Notes under the pieces: model-generated
Told to the model about the DNA's origin: nothing
Databases searched by the model: none
The model's input: the letters and a program-made list of their open reading frames with translations, nothing else
Program-made: the position numbers and the translations under genes
In this document: positions 1-8,798 of the stretch, piece by piece
How positions within the stretch are numbered: position 1 is the stretch's first letter
How the letters are laid out: each line of letters starts with the position of its first letter
Assembly (NCBI RefSeq): GCF_002119725.1
Contig: NZ_CP021109.1
Coordinates: forward strand, 2,418,001 to 2,482,000
Source of the DNA: Bordetella genomosp. 9
GTDB taxonomy: Bacteria; Pseudomonadota; Gammaproteobacteria; Burkholderiales; Burkholderiaceae_B
Direction: 5' to 3'
Length of the DNA: 64,000 bases

Positions 1-1266
1 GGCAAGATCGTGGAAGGCGGCAATCCCCACGAAGGCGCGCGCAGCAAGGAATATCCGCTGCCCCCGCTCACCAACACCTACGGCGCGCAACTGTTCGAAA
101 AAGCGGCCCGGGAAGTGGGCTTCAACCCCTACCCCGCTCCGGCCGACAACGCGTCGCAGCCCTACACCAATCCCTACGGCGTGCGCCTGGGCCCCTGTAA
201 TTTCTGCGGTTTCTGCGAGAACTACGGGTGCTATATGTACTCGAAGGCGTCGCCGCAGACCACCATCCTGCCCGTGCTGCTGAAGAAGCCGAACTTCGAA
301 CTGCGCACGCATTCGCAGGTGCTCAGGGTGAACCTGGATTCCACCGGCAAGAAGGCCACCGGCGTGACCTATGTCGACGCCCAGGGCCGCGAAGTGGAAC
401 AGCCGGCGGACCTCGTCATCCTGACCGCCTACCAGATGCACAACGTGCGCCTGTTGCTGCTCTCCGGCATCGGCAAGCCCTACGATCCGGCCACCGGGGA
501 AGGCGTGGTCGGCAAGAACTACGCGTACCAGATGAACGGCGCGGTCAACGTGCTGCTGCCCAAGGGCACGCAGCTGAATCCCTTCGTGGGCACCGGCGCC
601 GGCGGCGTTTCGATGGACGACCTGAATGGCGACCAGTTCGATCACGGCCCGCTGGGTTTCATCGGCGGCGCATCGATCCGCCACATCCGCTATGGCGGCC
701 GGCCCATCAACCAGACGCCGGTGCTGCCCGGCGTTCCCCGCTGGGGCAGCGCCTGGAAGGCCGGCGTGCAGGACGCCTACCAGCGCTACATGAGCATCGG
801 CATGTCGGGCTCGGTCATGTCCTATCGCGACGCCTATCTGTCGCTGGACCCGACTTACAAAGACGCCTACGGCCAGCCGCTGCTGCGCATGACCTTCGAC
901 TGGCACGACAACGAGTTCGACATGATTGCCTACATGGGCAAGCGCATGGAGGAAGTCGCCAAGGCGATGAATCCGGACAAATACTTCGTCGCCGTGCGCA
1001 AGAAAGGCACGCACTACGACACCCGGGTGTATCAAAGCACGCACAACACCGGCGGCGCGATCATGGGCTCGAACCCCAAGGAAAGCGTGGTGAACAAGTA
1101 CCTGCAAAGCTGGGACGTGCCCAACGTCTTCGTGATGGGCGCCTGCGTGTTCCCGCAGAACATGGGCTACAACCCGACCGGCCTGGTGGGCGGACTGGCC
1201 TACTGGGCCGCGCACCACATCCGCGAGCAGTACCTGAAGAACCCCGGACCGCTGGTGCAGGCATAA
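1..1266 (+). CDS. GMC-family FAD oxidoreductase, large subunit (5' partial)
   Basis: Catalytic flavoprotein subunit of a membrane-bound GMC dehydrogenase of the gluconate/sorbitol/fructose dehydrogenase type, which oxidises a sugar, polyol or sugar acid at the periplasmic face and passes electrons to cytochrome c. The frame is open from base 1 (GKI precedes the first possible GTG at 10), so the gene begins outside the window. Alignment by eye with the complete 589-residue paralogue at 39763-41532 suggests that about 170 N-terminal residues, including the FAD-binding GxGxxG, are missing. A Cys-rich stretch NFCGFCENYGC and the C-terminal STHNTGG and NPTG motifs match the paralogue. The cytochrome c gene follows after 14 nt, so the two form an operon. 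The substrate cannot be read from the sequence. Confidence 0.9.
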   Translation, partial: GKIVEGGNPHEGARSKEYPLPPLTNTYGAQLFEKAAREVGFNPYPAPADNASQPYTNPYGVRLGPCNFCGFCENYGCYMYSKASPQTTILPVLLKKPNFELRTHSQVLRVNLDSTGKKATGVTYVDAQGREVEQPADLVILTAYQMHNVRLLLLSGIGKPYDPATGEGVVGKNYAYQMNGAVNVLLPKGTQLNPFVGTGAGGVSMDDLNGDQFDHGPLGFIGGASIRHIRYGGRPINQTPVLPGVPRWGSAWKAGVQDAYQRYMSIGMSGSVMSYRDAYLSLDPTYKDAYGQPLLRMTFDWHDNEFDMIAYMGKRMEEVAKAMNPDKYFVAVRKKGTHYDTRVYQSTHNTGGAIMGSNPKESVVNKYLQSWDVPNVFVMGACVFPQNMGYNPTGLVGGLAYWAAHHIREQYLKNPGPLVQA

Positions 1267-1280
1267 GGAGGCACGCACAA

Positions 1281-2594
1281 ATGATGAAGCAACATCTCAT
1301 CGCCGCGGCCTTCATGCTGGCCACGGGCTCGGCATGGGCCCAGGCGCCCGCCGCCGGCGCCGATACCCAGTTGATCCGGCAAGGCGAGTACCTGGCGCGC
1401 GCGGGCGACTGCGTGGCCTGCCACACCACCAAGGACGGCAAGCCCTTCGCGGGCGGCCTGCCGTTCGATACGCCCATCGGCACCATCTATTCGACCAACA
1501 TCACGCCGGACAAGGACACCGGCATCGGCAACTACACCTACGAGGACTTCGACCGCGCCGTGCGCCACGGCGTCGCCAAGGATGGCAGCAGCCTGTATCC
1601 GGCCATGCCGTACACGGCCTATGCGAAGGTCAGGCCCGAGGATGTGAAGGCGCTGTATGCGTACTTCATGCACGGCGTGCAGCCGGTCAGCCAGGCCAAC
1701 AGGGACAACGACATTCCCTGGCCGCTGTCCATGCGCTGGCCGCTGCGCATCTGGCGCGCGATGTTCGCGCCCGAACCCGTCGGCGACGATGCCGCCGCCG
1801 CGCCGGCGGGTGCGGGCGCCGATGCGCAGGTGCTGCGCGGCAAGTACCTTGTCGAAGGCCTGGGCCACTGCAGCTCCTGCCATACGCCGCGCGGCTTCGC
1901 GCTGCAGGAAAAAGCGCTGACCGATGCCGACGGCACCGCCTTCCTGTCGGGCGGCGTGGTCGAAGGCTGGCTGGCGAAGAACCTGCGCGGCGACGTCAAC
2001 AGCGGCCTGGGCTCCTGGAGCAAGGAAGACATCGTCGCCTTCCTGAAGGGCGGCCGCAACGGGCATTCCGCGGCCTTCGGCGGCATGGCGCAGGTGGTGC
2101 AGGACAGCACGCAGCACATGAGCGATGCCGACCTGAACGCGATCGCGGCGTACCTGAAGACGCTTTCGCCCGCCGGCCATGACGACGGCGCGAAACTCGC
2201 CTACGACGACGCGACGGCCCAGGCCCTGCGCCGCGGCAGCGACAAGAGCGACGGCGCCATGACCTTCCTGAACAACTGCGCGGCCTGCCACCGCAGTTCG
2301 GGCAAGGGCTACACCGAAACCTTCCCGCAGCTCGCGCAGAGCTCGACGGTGCTGAGCGCGGATCCCACGTCGCTCATCCACATCGTGCTCAAGGGCGCGG
2401 AAATGCCGTGGACGAAGGCGGCTCCCACGCACTACGCGATGCCGGGCTTCGACTACCGCCTGACGGACAAGGAGGTGGCCGATGTCGTCACGTTCGTGCG
2501 CAACAGCTGGGGCAACAAGGCCCCCGCCGTGACCGCGGAACAAGTGGCGAAGATCCGCAAGGACGTTGGCGCGGAAGCGGCGCCGGTGCGTTGA
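1281..2594 (+). CDS. Three-heme cytochrome c subunit of the GMC dehydrogenase
   Basis: Membrane-anchored or periplasmic electron acceptor of the flavoprotein encoded just upstream, passing electrons to the quinone pool or an oxidase. The 437 residues begin with a signal peptide (MMKQHLIAAAFMLATGSAWA) and contain three heme c sites: CVACH, CSSCH and CAACH. That matches the usual triheme subunit of gluconate 2-dehydrogenase or alcohol dehydrogenase (about 430-470 residues). The start is fixed by a strong ribosome binding site, AAGGAGG at 1264-1270. The frame stays open far upstream, but that part is a shadow of the flavoprotein gene. A terminator hairpin lies about 140 nt downstream. Confidence 0.93.
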   Translation: MMKQHLIAAAFMLATGSAWAQAPAAGADTQLIRQGEYLARAGDCVACHTTKDGKPFAGGLPFDTPIGTIYSTNITPDKDTGIGNYTYEDFDRAVRHGVAKDGSSLYPAMPYTAYAKVRPEDVKALYAYFMHGVQPVSQANRDNDIPWPLSMRWPLRIWRAMFAPEPVGDDAAAAPAGAGADAQVLRGKYLVEGLGHCSSCHTPRGFALQEKALTDADGTAFLSGGVVEGWLAKNLRGDVNSGLGSWSKEDIVAFLKGGRNGHSAAFGGMAQVVQDSTQHMSDADLNAIAAYLKTLSPAGHDDGAKLAYDDATAQALRRGSDKSDGAMTFLNNCAACHRSSGKGYTETFPQLAQSSTVLSADPTSLIHIVLKGAEMPWTKAAPTHYAMPGFDYRLTDKEVADVVTFVRNSWGNKAPAVTAEQVAKIRKDVGAEAAPVR

Positions 2595-2903
2595 GCGGCG
2601 GTGCCGGGCAGCGGCGCCCGCCGCGGCGCGAAATGGCGGCACCGTTATGCAATGCCGTTATGCGGCGCCGTTATGCGACGCCATTAAGCCGCGCCGGGCG
2701 ACCGCCCCCGGGCAACGCCTGACCCGCGATAAAGGACCGGCCTCGCGCCGGTCCTTTTTTGCGTGCCGCGGCTGGATCACATGGCGGCACTCGCCGCATT
2801 GGCCGCATGGCCCATGACGTATGAGCCATGGCGCCTCGACCCCATGGCGCGCCAGCCATGGCGCATCGGCCCACGGCGCGTCGGCCATGACGCATCGCGC
2901 TCA
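2595..2903. other. Intergenic region with short imperfect repeats
   Basis: This gap lies between the cytochrome gene and the convergent Bug gene. It holds three close copies of GCCGTTATGC-like words (2640-2690), the terminator at 2731-2760, and then a run of CATGGCGC-type words (about 2780-2895). No credible coding region was seen in it. Confidence 0.6.
2731..2760 (+). terminator. Rho-independent terminator of the dehydrogenase operon
   Basis: Perfect 11-bp stem AAAGGACCGGC / GCCGGTCCTTT with a 5-nt loop (2742-2746), followed by further T residues. It lies downstream of the cytochrome c gene. Confidence 0.85.
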
Positions 2904-3908
2904 TCACTCCACCTTCAGATTGTTCTCCTTCACCAGCTTGGCGAACTTTTTCGTCTCGCTGTCGATGCGTGCGGCAAACTCCGCCGGCGTGGCCGTCATC
3001 GGTTCGGCCCCTGCCGCATCCAGCTTCTGCCGGAAATCCGCCGACGCCGTGATCTTGCCGATGTCAGCGCTCAGCTTGTCGACGATGGGCTGGGGCGTGC
3101 CGGCTGCGGCGAACACGCCGAACCACGTCCCGATGTCGAAGCCGGGCAGACCCGACTCCGCCAGCGTCGGCACGTCGGGCAAGGCCTTGCTGCGCTGCGC
3201 CGTGGTCACCGCCAGCGCGCGCAGCTTGCCCGCCTTGATCTGCGGCAGCACGGTCGTCATGGTGTCGAAGGACATGGCGACCTGGCCGCCCAGCAGGTCC
3301 GTGGTCAGCGGCCCGCTGCCTTTGTAGGGCACGTGCAGCAGGCGCGCGCCCGTCAAGGTCTGGAATTGCGTGCCGATCAGATGCTGCGCCGTGCCGAAGC
3401 CGTTGGATCCGTAGGCCAATCCGTTGGCGTTCTTCTTCGCCAGGGCGACCAGCTCGGCGACGTTGTGCGCCGGCGTGTACGCGGGATTGATGGTCAGCAC
3501 GTTCGGCACCATCGCGATGGGCGCGATGGGCGCCAGGTCTTTCTGGAAGTTGTAGTTCAGCGAGGGATAGACGCTGCTGGCGATGGTGTGGTGCACCGCG
3601 CCCATCAGCAGCACATAGCCGTCCGGCCTGGACTTCGCGACGTAATCGGCTCCGATGGTCGCGCCCGCGCCCGGGCGGTTTTCCACGATGACCGGTTGCC
3701 CCAGACTGCGCGCCAGCTGCTCGCCCAAGGCGCGCGCCAGGACATCCGTCGTGCCGCCCGTGGGGAACGGCACCACCAGCGTCAGCGCATGGTCGGGCCA
3801 GTTGTCCGCCGCGGCGGCGGGAAGGCCTGCGAGGGCCGCGCAGCCGCCCCACAAGGCGGCAAAGGCCGCGGCAAAGGCGCGCCGGCTCAACAAAGCAGCG
3901 ATGCTCAT
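2904..3908 (-). CDS. Bug/TctC-family solute-binding protein
   Basis: Periplasmic binding protein of the tripartite tricarboxylate transporter type, a family greatly expanded in Bordetella and relatives that binds carboxylates or amides. The 334 residues have an export signal ending near AAAADNWPD, then the family signatures: VVPFPTGGTTDVLAR near residue 45, ENRPGAGATIGADYVA, SRPDGYVLL, and a late PDVPTLAESG. A strong AGGAGGAG site precedes the ATG. It lies 138 nt downstream of, and co-directional with, the tartrate/malate dehydrogenase gene, so it may bind that enzyme's substrate. No TctA or TctB gene is adjacent. The ligand is unknown. Confidence 0.9.
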   Translation of the reverse strand: MSIAALLSRRAFAAAFAALWGGCAALAGLPAAAADNWPDHALTLVVPFPTGGTTDVLARALGEQLARSLGQPVIVENRPGAGATIGADYVAKSRPDGYVLLMGAVHHTIASSVYPSLNYNFQKDLAPIAPIAMVPNVLTINPAYTPAHNVAELVALAKKNANGLAYGSNGFGTAQHLIGTQFQTLTGARLLHVPYKGSGPLTTDLLGGQVAMSFDTMTTVLPQIKAGKLRALAVTTAQRSKALPDVPTLAESGLPGFDIGTWFGVFAAAGTPQPIVDKLSADIGKITASADFRQKLDAAGAEPMTATPAEFAARIDSETKKFAKLVKENNLKVE

Positions 3909-4046
3909 GGTGTGTCTCCTCCTGTCGTTTTCATGTATTGCCGGATGGACCCGGCTTGTATGCGGCCTGTGCGGCCTATCCGTGGCGTCTGCGATCTGTT
4001 TGCGGCGTCCGCGATCTATTCGCGGCTCGACCCGGATTGAATCCCG

Positions 4047-5126
4047 TTATGCGCCGGCGGACAGATGCTCGCAGACGGCCCGGGTCACGTCCTGCGTGCC
4101 CGCCGTTCCGCCCAGGTCCCGGGTATGCAGTGCCGGATCGGCGGTGACGGCTTCGATGGCCGCCATGACGCGCCGCGCGGCTTCGTTTTCGCCCAGGTGC
4201 TCCAGCATCATCACGACCGACCAGAAAGTGCCGACGGGATTCGCCCAGCCCTTGCCCATGATGTCGAAGGCAGAGCCATGGATCGGCTCGAACATCGACG
4301 GGTAGCGGCGTTCCGGATCGATGTTGCCGGTGGGCGCAATGCCCAGGCTGCCGGCCAGCGCCGCCGCCAGGTCGCTCAGGATGTCGGCATGCAGATTGGT
4401 GGCGACGATGGTGTCCAGCGAAGCCGGCCGGTTCACCATGCGCGCCGTCGCGGCGTCGACCAGCTCCTTGTCCCAATCGACGTCCGGGAACTCGCGCGCC
4501 ACCTCTGCGGCGACTTCGTCCCACATGACCATGGCGTGCCGCTGCGCGTTCGATTTGGTGATGACGGTGAGCAGTTTGCGCGGACGCGACTGCGCCAGCC
4601 GGAACGCGAAACGCAGGATGCGTTCGACGCCCACCCGCGTCATGATCGATACGTCCGTGGCGGCTTCGATCGGATGGCCCTGGTGCACGCGTCCGCCCAC
4701 GCCGGAATACTCGCCTTCGGAATTCTCGCGCACGATCACCCAGTCCAGGTCCTTGGGGCCGCAGCGCTTCAGCGGGGCGTCGATGCCGGGCAGGATGCGC
4801 GTCGGCCGCACGTTGGCGTACTGGTCCAGCCCCTGGCAGATTTTCAGCCGCAGCCCCCACAAGGTGATGTGATCGGGAATATCCGCGTCGCCCGCCGAGC
4901 CGAACAGGATCGCGTCCTTGTCGCGCAGGGCGTCCAGACCGTCCTCCGGCATCATCGCGCCGTGCTTGCGGTAATGATCGCCGCCCCAGTCGAAATCCTG
5001 GAATTCGAACCGCAGGCCGCCCACCGCCCGGGCCACCGCTTCCATGACGGTGCGCCCTGCGGGGACGACTTCCTTGCCGATGCCATCGCCCGGAATGGTG
5101 GCGATCCTGTACGTCCTCATCTTCAT
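4047..5126 (-). CDS. Tartrate dehydrogenase / D-malate dehydrogenase (TtuC/DmlA family)
   Basis: NAD-dependent, metal-dependent oxidative decarboxylase of the isocitrate/isopropylmalate dehydrogenase superfamily. It probably converts D-malate to pyruvate, or tartrate to oxaloglycolate or glycerate. It has 359 residues, against about 361 in E. coli DmlA. Visible motifs are IPGDGIGKEV at the N terminus, VRENSEGEYSGVGGRVHQG, TKSNAQRHAMVMWDE and the NLHADILSDL metal-binding segment, followed by EPIHGSAFDI. A second ATG two codons in (MRTYR) is an equally possible start. A divergent LysR gene with an operator-like palindrome lies upstream and a Bug binding protein gene downstream, a standard catabolic layout. 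D-malate and tartrate specificity cannot be separated by eye. Confidence 0.88.
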   Translation of the reverse strand: MKMRTYRIATIPGDGIGKEVVPAGRTVMEAVARAVGGLRFEFQDFDWGGDHYRKHGAMMPEDGLDALRDKDAILFGSAGDADIPDHITLWGLRLKICQGLDQYANVRPTRILPGIDAPLKRCGPKDLDWVIVRENSEGEYSGVGGRVHQGHPIEAATDVSIMTRVGVERILRFAFRLAQSRPRKLLTVITKSNAQRHAMVMWDEVAAEVAREFPDVDWDKELVDAATARMVNRPASLDTIVATNLHADILSDLAAALAGSLGIAPTGNIDPERRYPSMFEPIHGSAFDIMGKGWANPVGTFWSVVMMLEHLGENEAARRVMAAIEAVTADPALHTRDLGGTAGTQDVTRAVCEHLSAGA

Positions 5127-5199
5127 ATGCTCCAGTGATGGGTTCCGCTGGATTGTCCGGCGTGGACGACGCCGGCAAGTGCGTCTAAAGTTGAACCGC

Positions 5200-5218
5200 C
5201 ATTAACTTCAGGTTAATG
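5200..5218. promoter_or_regulatory. LysR-type operator in the dehydrogenase/regulator intergenic region
   Basis: Perfect 7-bp inverted repeat CATTAAC-TTCAG-GTTAATG, which includes the T-N11-A pattern of LysR binding sites. It sits 18 nt before the lysR ATG and 74 nt before the dehydrogenase ATG, between the two divergent genes. A TTGAAC at 5191-5196 could be a -35 element overlapping it. Confidence 0.65.
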
Positions 5219-5235
5219 ATCACGAGGAGATCACC

Positions 5236-6183
5236 ATGACGCCATCCGCGGGCCTGCAGGCGGCCGACCTGGGTTTTTTCGTTGCCGTCGCGGGCGCCGG
5301 GAGCCTGAGCGCCGCCGCCCGGGACCTGGGCATCTCGACGGCTGCCGTGAGCAAACGGCTCGCGGCGATGGAGACCCGCCTGGGCCTGCCCCTGCTGGTG
5401 CGAACGACGCGCCGCATCCATGCCACCCCGGAAGGCGAAATCCTGCTTCAGCGCGCCCGCGCGATACTGGGCGACATCGACGATCTCCAGCAGCAGTTGG
5501 GACGCACCCGCGACAAGCCCGGCGGCCTGCTGCGGGTCAATGCGACGCTGGGTTTCGGGCGCATGCATGTGGCGCCCGTCATTTCGGAATACAGCAAACA
5601 CTACCCCGAGGTGGAGGTACAGCTGCAACTGTCCGCCGATCCGCCGCCGCTGGATGAAGACGCCTTCGACGTCTGCGTGCGCTTCGGCGCCCCGCCGGAC
5701 GCCCGCTTCGTGGCGACGTTCCTGGCCCCGAACCGGCGGCTGCTGTGCGCCTCGCCGAAATATCTGCGCGAGCGCGGCACGCCCCAATCGCCCAAGGACC
5801 TGGACCGCCACAATTGCATCGGCATCCGCCAGGGCAGCGACGCCTATGGCGTGTGGCGGTTGACACCCGCCGCGTGCGGGCGCGGCGGCAAGCCCGCGGC
5901 CAAGGCGCGGCAGCGCGCCGAAGCCATCCGCGTGCGCGGCAATCTGACCACGAACGACGGCGAGATCGCCGTCAATTGGGCCCTGGACGGCCACGGCATC
6001 GTGATGCGCGCGGAATGGGACATACGCCGCTACCTGGCCAGCGGCCGGCTGGTGCCGGTGCTACCGGACTATGCCACGCCCGAAGCCGATATCTACGCCG
6101 TCTACCACCAGCGCCACCGCGCGGTGTCGCGGGTGCGCAGCTTCGTGGCGTTTCTGTCGGAGCGTTTCAGGGAGCTGGGTTGA
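5236..6183 (+). CDS. LysR-family transcriptional regulator (DmlR-like)
   Basis: Cytoplasmic DNA-binding regulator, probably activating the divergent dehydrogenase-Bug operon in response to its substrate. The 315 residues comprise an N-terminal winged helix-turn-helix (residues about 8-66: FVAVAGAGSLSAAARDLGIS, then AVSKRLAAMETRLG) and a periplasmic-binding-like effector domain from about residue 95. The length is normal for the family. A GAGGAG ribosome site lies upstream of the ATG. Its own promoter would overlap the palindrome at 5200-5218, so autoregulation is likely. Assignment to DmlR rests on the neighbouring gene. Confidence 0.9.
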   Translation: MTPSAGLQAADLGFFVAVAGAGSLSAAARDLGISTAAVSKRLAAMETRLGLPLLVRTTRRIHATPEGEILLQRARAILGDIDDLQQQLGRTRDKPGGLLRVNATLGFGRMHVAPVISEYSKHYPEVEVQLQLSADPPPLDEDAFDVCVRFGAPPDARFVATFLAPNRRLLCASPKYLRERGTPQSPKDLDRHNCIGIRQGSDAYGVWRLTPAACGRGGKPAAKARQRAEAIRVRGNLTTNDGEIAVNWALDGHGIVMRAEWDIRRYLASGRLVPVLPDYATPEADIYAVYHQRHRAVSRVRSFVAFLSERFRELG

Positions 6184-6189
6184 AAACCG

Positions 6190-8796
6190 TCATGCCCCCG
6201 GCTCGAACCCGATGGCCGCCATGGCGCGGCCGATCGGCTGCGGCTTGTAGTCATCCCAAGGCGCGTTCGCCACATCCAGCCGGGTGTGGACATTGGCGAT
6301 CGTCCATTGCGCGCCGCTCTTGAGCTTGGGCAGCTCATCCCACCCGACCGGCACGGAAATACCCAGACCCGGGCGGGTGCGTGCGGACCAGGCCGCCGCC
6401 GTGGTGGCGCCAAAGCCATTGCGCAGGTAGTCGACGAAGACCTTGCCAACGCGGTTCTTGGGGCCGCTCTTGGCTACGAAGACCTGCGGCAGCGTGCGGG
6501 CCAGGTGCTTCACGATCGCGCCGGAGAAGGCCTTGACGGTGTCCCAGCCGTACTGCTTGCGCACCGGCACGACCACGTGCAGTCCCTTGCCGCCGCTGGT
6601 TTTCAGCCACGCCTTCAGGCCCATTTCCTGGAGCAGCACGTGAACCAGCTCGGCCGCCTGCAGCATGGCGGGCCATTGCACGCCCTCGCCGGGATCCAGG
6701 TCGAACAGCATGCGGTCGGGCTTGTCGATGGCCGTCTTGACGGCGTTCCAGGTATGAAACTCCACCACATTCATCTGCGCCGCCGACATGATGGCGTCGG
6801 CCGACGGCACTTCCAGCAAGGCGGGATGGTCGGGATACAGGCGTTCGGGCAGGGGCTTGACGCCGGGCATCGCGGCCTCCAGGTGTTTCTGGAAGAACAG
6901 TTCACCCTGGATGCCGCTGGGCGCGCGCACGAAGGAAACCGGCCGGCCCTTCAGGTGCGGCAGCAGCAACGGAGCGACCAGACCGTAGTAGCGGGCCAGG
7001 TCCAGCTTGGTCAGGCCGGTGGAGGGATCGATGACGCGATCCGGGTTGGATAGCTTGCCCAGTCTGGTGCGGCCCGCCGCCGGTGCGGCGCGGCCGCGCG
7101 ACGGCGGTTCGCTCGCCGCGGCGTCCTGTTCGGCCTTGGCCGCCGACACGCCCACTTCCCGCGTCACTGCGCGCGCCGGCTTGTCCTGCCGCAGACCCCG
7201 AAAGACGGCATGGCGCACGTGGCCGGAATTGGTCCACTCCCCGAACGACACTTCGGCCACCAGCGTGGGCTTGACCCAATGGGCGCGGCGCGGAATATCG
7301 CTGCCGGCTTCCAGCGGGCTCTTGCCGGCGGCAATCTGGTCCAGCCGCTTCTTCAGATCAAGCAGGCCGCGTTCGTCGAAACCGCTGCCCACGTTGCCCG
7401 CGTAACGCAGCGCGCCGTTGTCGTCGTGCACGGCCAGCAGCAGGCTGCCGAATCCCTTGCGCCCGCCCTTGGGATCGGTATAGCCGGCTATCACGAACTC
7501 CTGCCGCCTGGCGCATTTGATCTTGACCCAGGTTTCGGCGCGCCGGGACACATAAGGGGCATCGCGCCGCTTGGCGATGATGCCTTCCAGGCCCATCTTG
7601 CAGGCGGATGAAACCAGGTCGGCCGGCGCCACGTCGAAGGACTCGCTGAAGCGCACGTGCTCGTCCTTTGCGCCTTTCATCAGCTGCGCCAGCAATTCGC
7701 GCCGCACGGTCAGCGGCTCGCGGCGCAGGTCCCGGCCGGCGATGAAAGGCAGGTCGAACACGTAATAGACGATGTCGCCCGTACGCGCATTGTCGAAGGC
7801 GTTCTGCAGCGCCTGGAAACTCGGCGCGCCATTGTCGGCCAGCACGACGATTTCGCCATCGATCCAGGCCGATTGCGCACCCAGCTTGCCGATGGCCTTG
7901 ACCAGATGCGGCATCCGCGCGCTCCAGTCGTGGCCGTTGCGGGTGAACAGCTTCACCGACTTGCCTTCGACGCGCGCCAGCAGCCGGTAGCCGTCGAACT
8001 TCATCTCGTAAGTCCAGTCGCCGGTATGATGCGGCACGCCTTCGACGAGTGTGGCGAGTTGCGGCTTCAGGATCTCGGGCAGCTCCGCGGGCTTCCCAGG
8101 CAGCGGCGCTTCGTCGGCTGCCCTCGTCTTCGCGCCCCGCGCCGGCTTGCCGGCATCCGCCGATGCGGCCGCGGCCGGGCCGGACGCGGCCTTTGTCCGC
8201 CCGTTCCCCCGCCCATTCCCCTGCCCGTCCGCCGCGCGCTTGCGGCGGCCCCGCAGCGGCACGACGCTGTCGGGCATTTCGTCCACCACGTCGAACTCGC
8301 TTTCGGACCGCGCATATTCGTCGCGATCCTTGATCAGGAGCCAGGGCGGCTGTTTCTCCTCGGCGCCGCGGATGCGCACCAGCGCCCACCGGCCCTGCAT
8401 CTTCACGCCGTTCAGATCGAATTTCAGGTGGCCGGCGCGATAGCCCTTGCGCGGGTCGCCCACCGGCGTCCACGTGCCCTCGTCCCAGATGATCACCTTG
8501 CCCGCGCCGTACTGGCCCTTGGGAATCTCGCCCTCGAACTGGTTGTAGGCGATGGGGTGGTCTTCCACCTGGACGGCCATGCGCTTGACCGAAGGATCGT
8601 AGCTGGGCCCCTTGGGCACGGCCCAGCTTTTCATGGCTCCGTCCAACTCCAGGCGGAAGTCGTAGTGCAGGCGCGTGGCCCAATGCTTCTGGATCACGAA
8701 GGCGCGCGCCGACGCGCTGGGCTCGCCGCCCGCTTCCGGTTCGGAGGTGATCGCGAAGTTGCGCTTCTCCCGGTATTTCTTCAGGGTGTCCGCCAT
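6190..8796 (-). CDS. ligD: Multifunctional ATP-dependent DNA ligase LigD
   Basis: Ligase/polymerase of bacterial non-homologous end joining. The 868 residues carry three modules in order. First is a 3'-phosphoesterase domain (residues about 35-150, with HWATRLHYDFRLELDG). Next is an ATP-dependent ligase domain with the nucleotidyl-lysine motif EMKFDGYR (catalytic Lys near residue 266). Last is a C-terminal primase-polymerase domain from about residue 590, with catalytic DLDPGEG and the SGGKGLHVVVP motif. A low-complexity linker (about 185-235) joins the first two. PE-ligase-polymerase is the order known from Pseudomonas LigD; mycobacteria start with the polymerase. The ATG lies 2 nt after the ku stop codon, so the genes are co-translated. 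Confidence 0.97.
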   Translation of the reverse strand: MADTLKKYREKRNFAITSEPEAGGEPSASARAFVIQKHWATRLHYDFRLELDGAMKSWAVPKGPSYDPSVKRMAVQVEDHPIAYNQFEGEIPKGQYGAGKVIIWDEGTWTPVGDPRKGYRAGHLKFDLNGVKMQGRWALVRIRGAEEKQPPWLLIKDRDEYARSESEFDVVDEMPDSVVPLRGRRKRAADGQGNGRGNGRTKAASGPAAAASADAGKPARGAKTRAADEAPLPGKPAELPEILKPQLATLVEGVPHHTGDWTYEMKFDGYRLLARVEGKSVKLFTRNGHDWSARMPHLVKAIGKLGAQSAWIDGEIVVLADNGAPSFQALQNAFDNARTGDIVYYVFDLPFIAGRDLRREPLTVRRELLAQLMKGAKDEHVRFSESFDVAPADLVSSACKMGLEGIIAKRRDAPYVSRRAETWVKIKCARRQEFVIAGYTDPKGGRKGFGSLLLAVHDDNGALRYAGNVGSGFDERGLLDLKKRLDQIAAGKSPLEAGSDIPRRAHWVKPTLVAEVSFGEWTNSGHVRHAVFRGLRQDKPARAVTREVGVSAAKAEQDAAASEPPSRGRAAPAAGRTRLGKLSNPDRVIDPSTGLTKLDLARYYGLVAPLLLPHLKGRPVSFVRAPSGIQGELFFQKHLEAAMPGVKPLPERLYPDHPALLEVPSADAIMSAAQMNVVEFHTWNAVKTAIDKPDRMLFDLDPGEGVQWPAMLQAAELVHVLLQEMGLKAWLKTSGGKGLHVVVPVRKQYGWDTVKAFSGAIVKHLARTLPQVFVAKSGPKNRVGKVFVDYLRNGFGATTAAAWSARTRPGLGISVPVGWDELPKLKSGAQWTIANVHTRLDVANAPWDDYKPQPIGRAMAAIGFEPGA

Positions 8797-8798
8797 GG

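Noticed and set aside
228..1280. N-terminal extension of the triheme cytochrome frame back to 228
   Set aside because: This part is an out-of-frame reading of the GMC flavoprotein gene. The signal peptide and AAGGAGG site fix the start at 1281.
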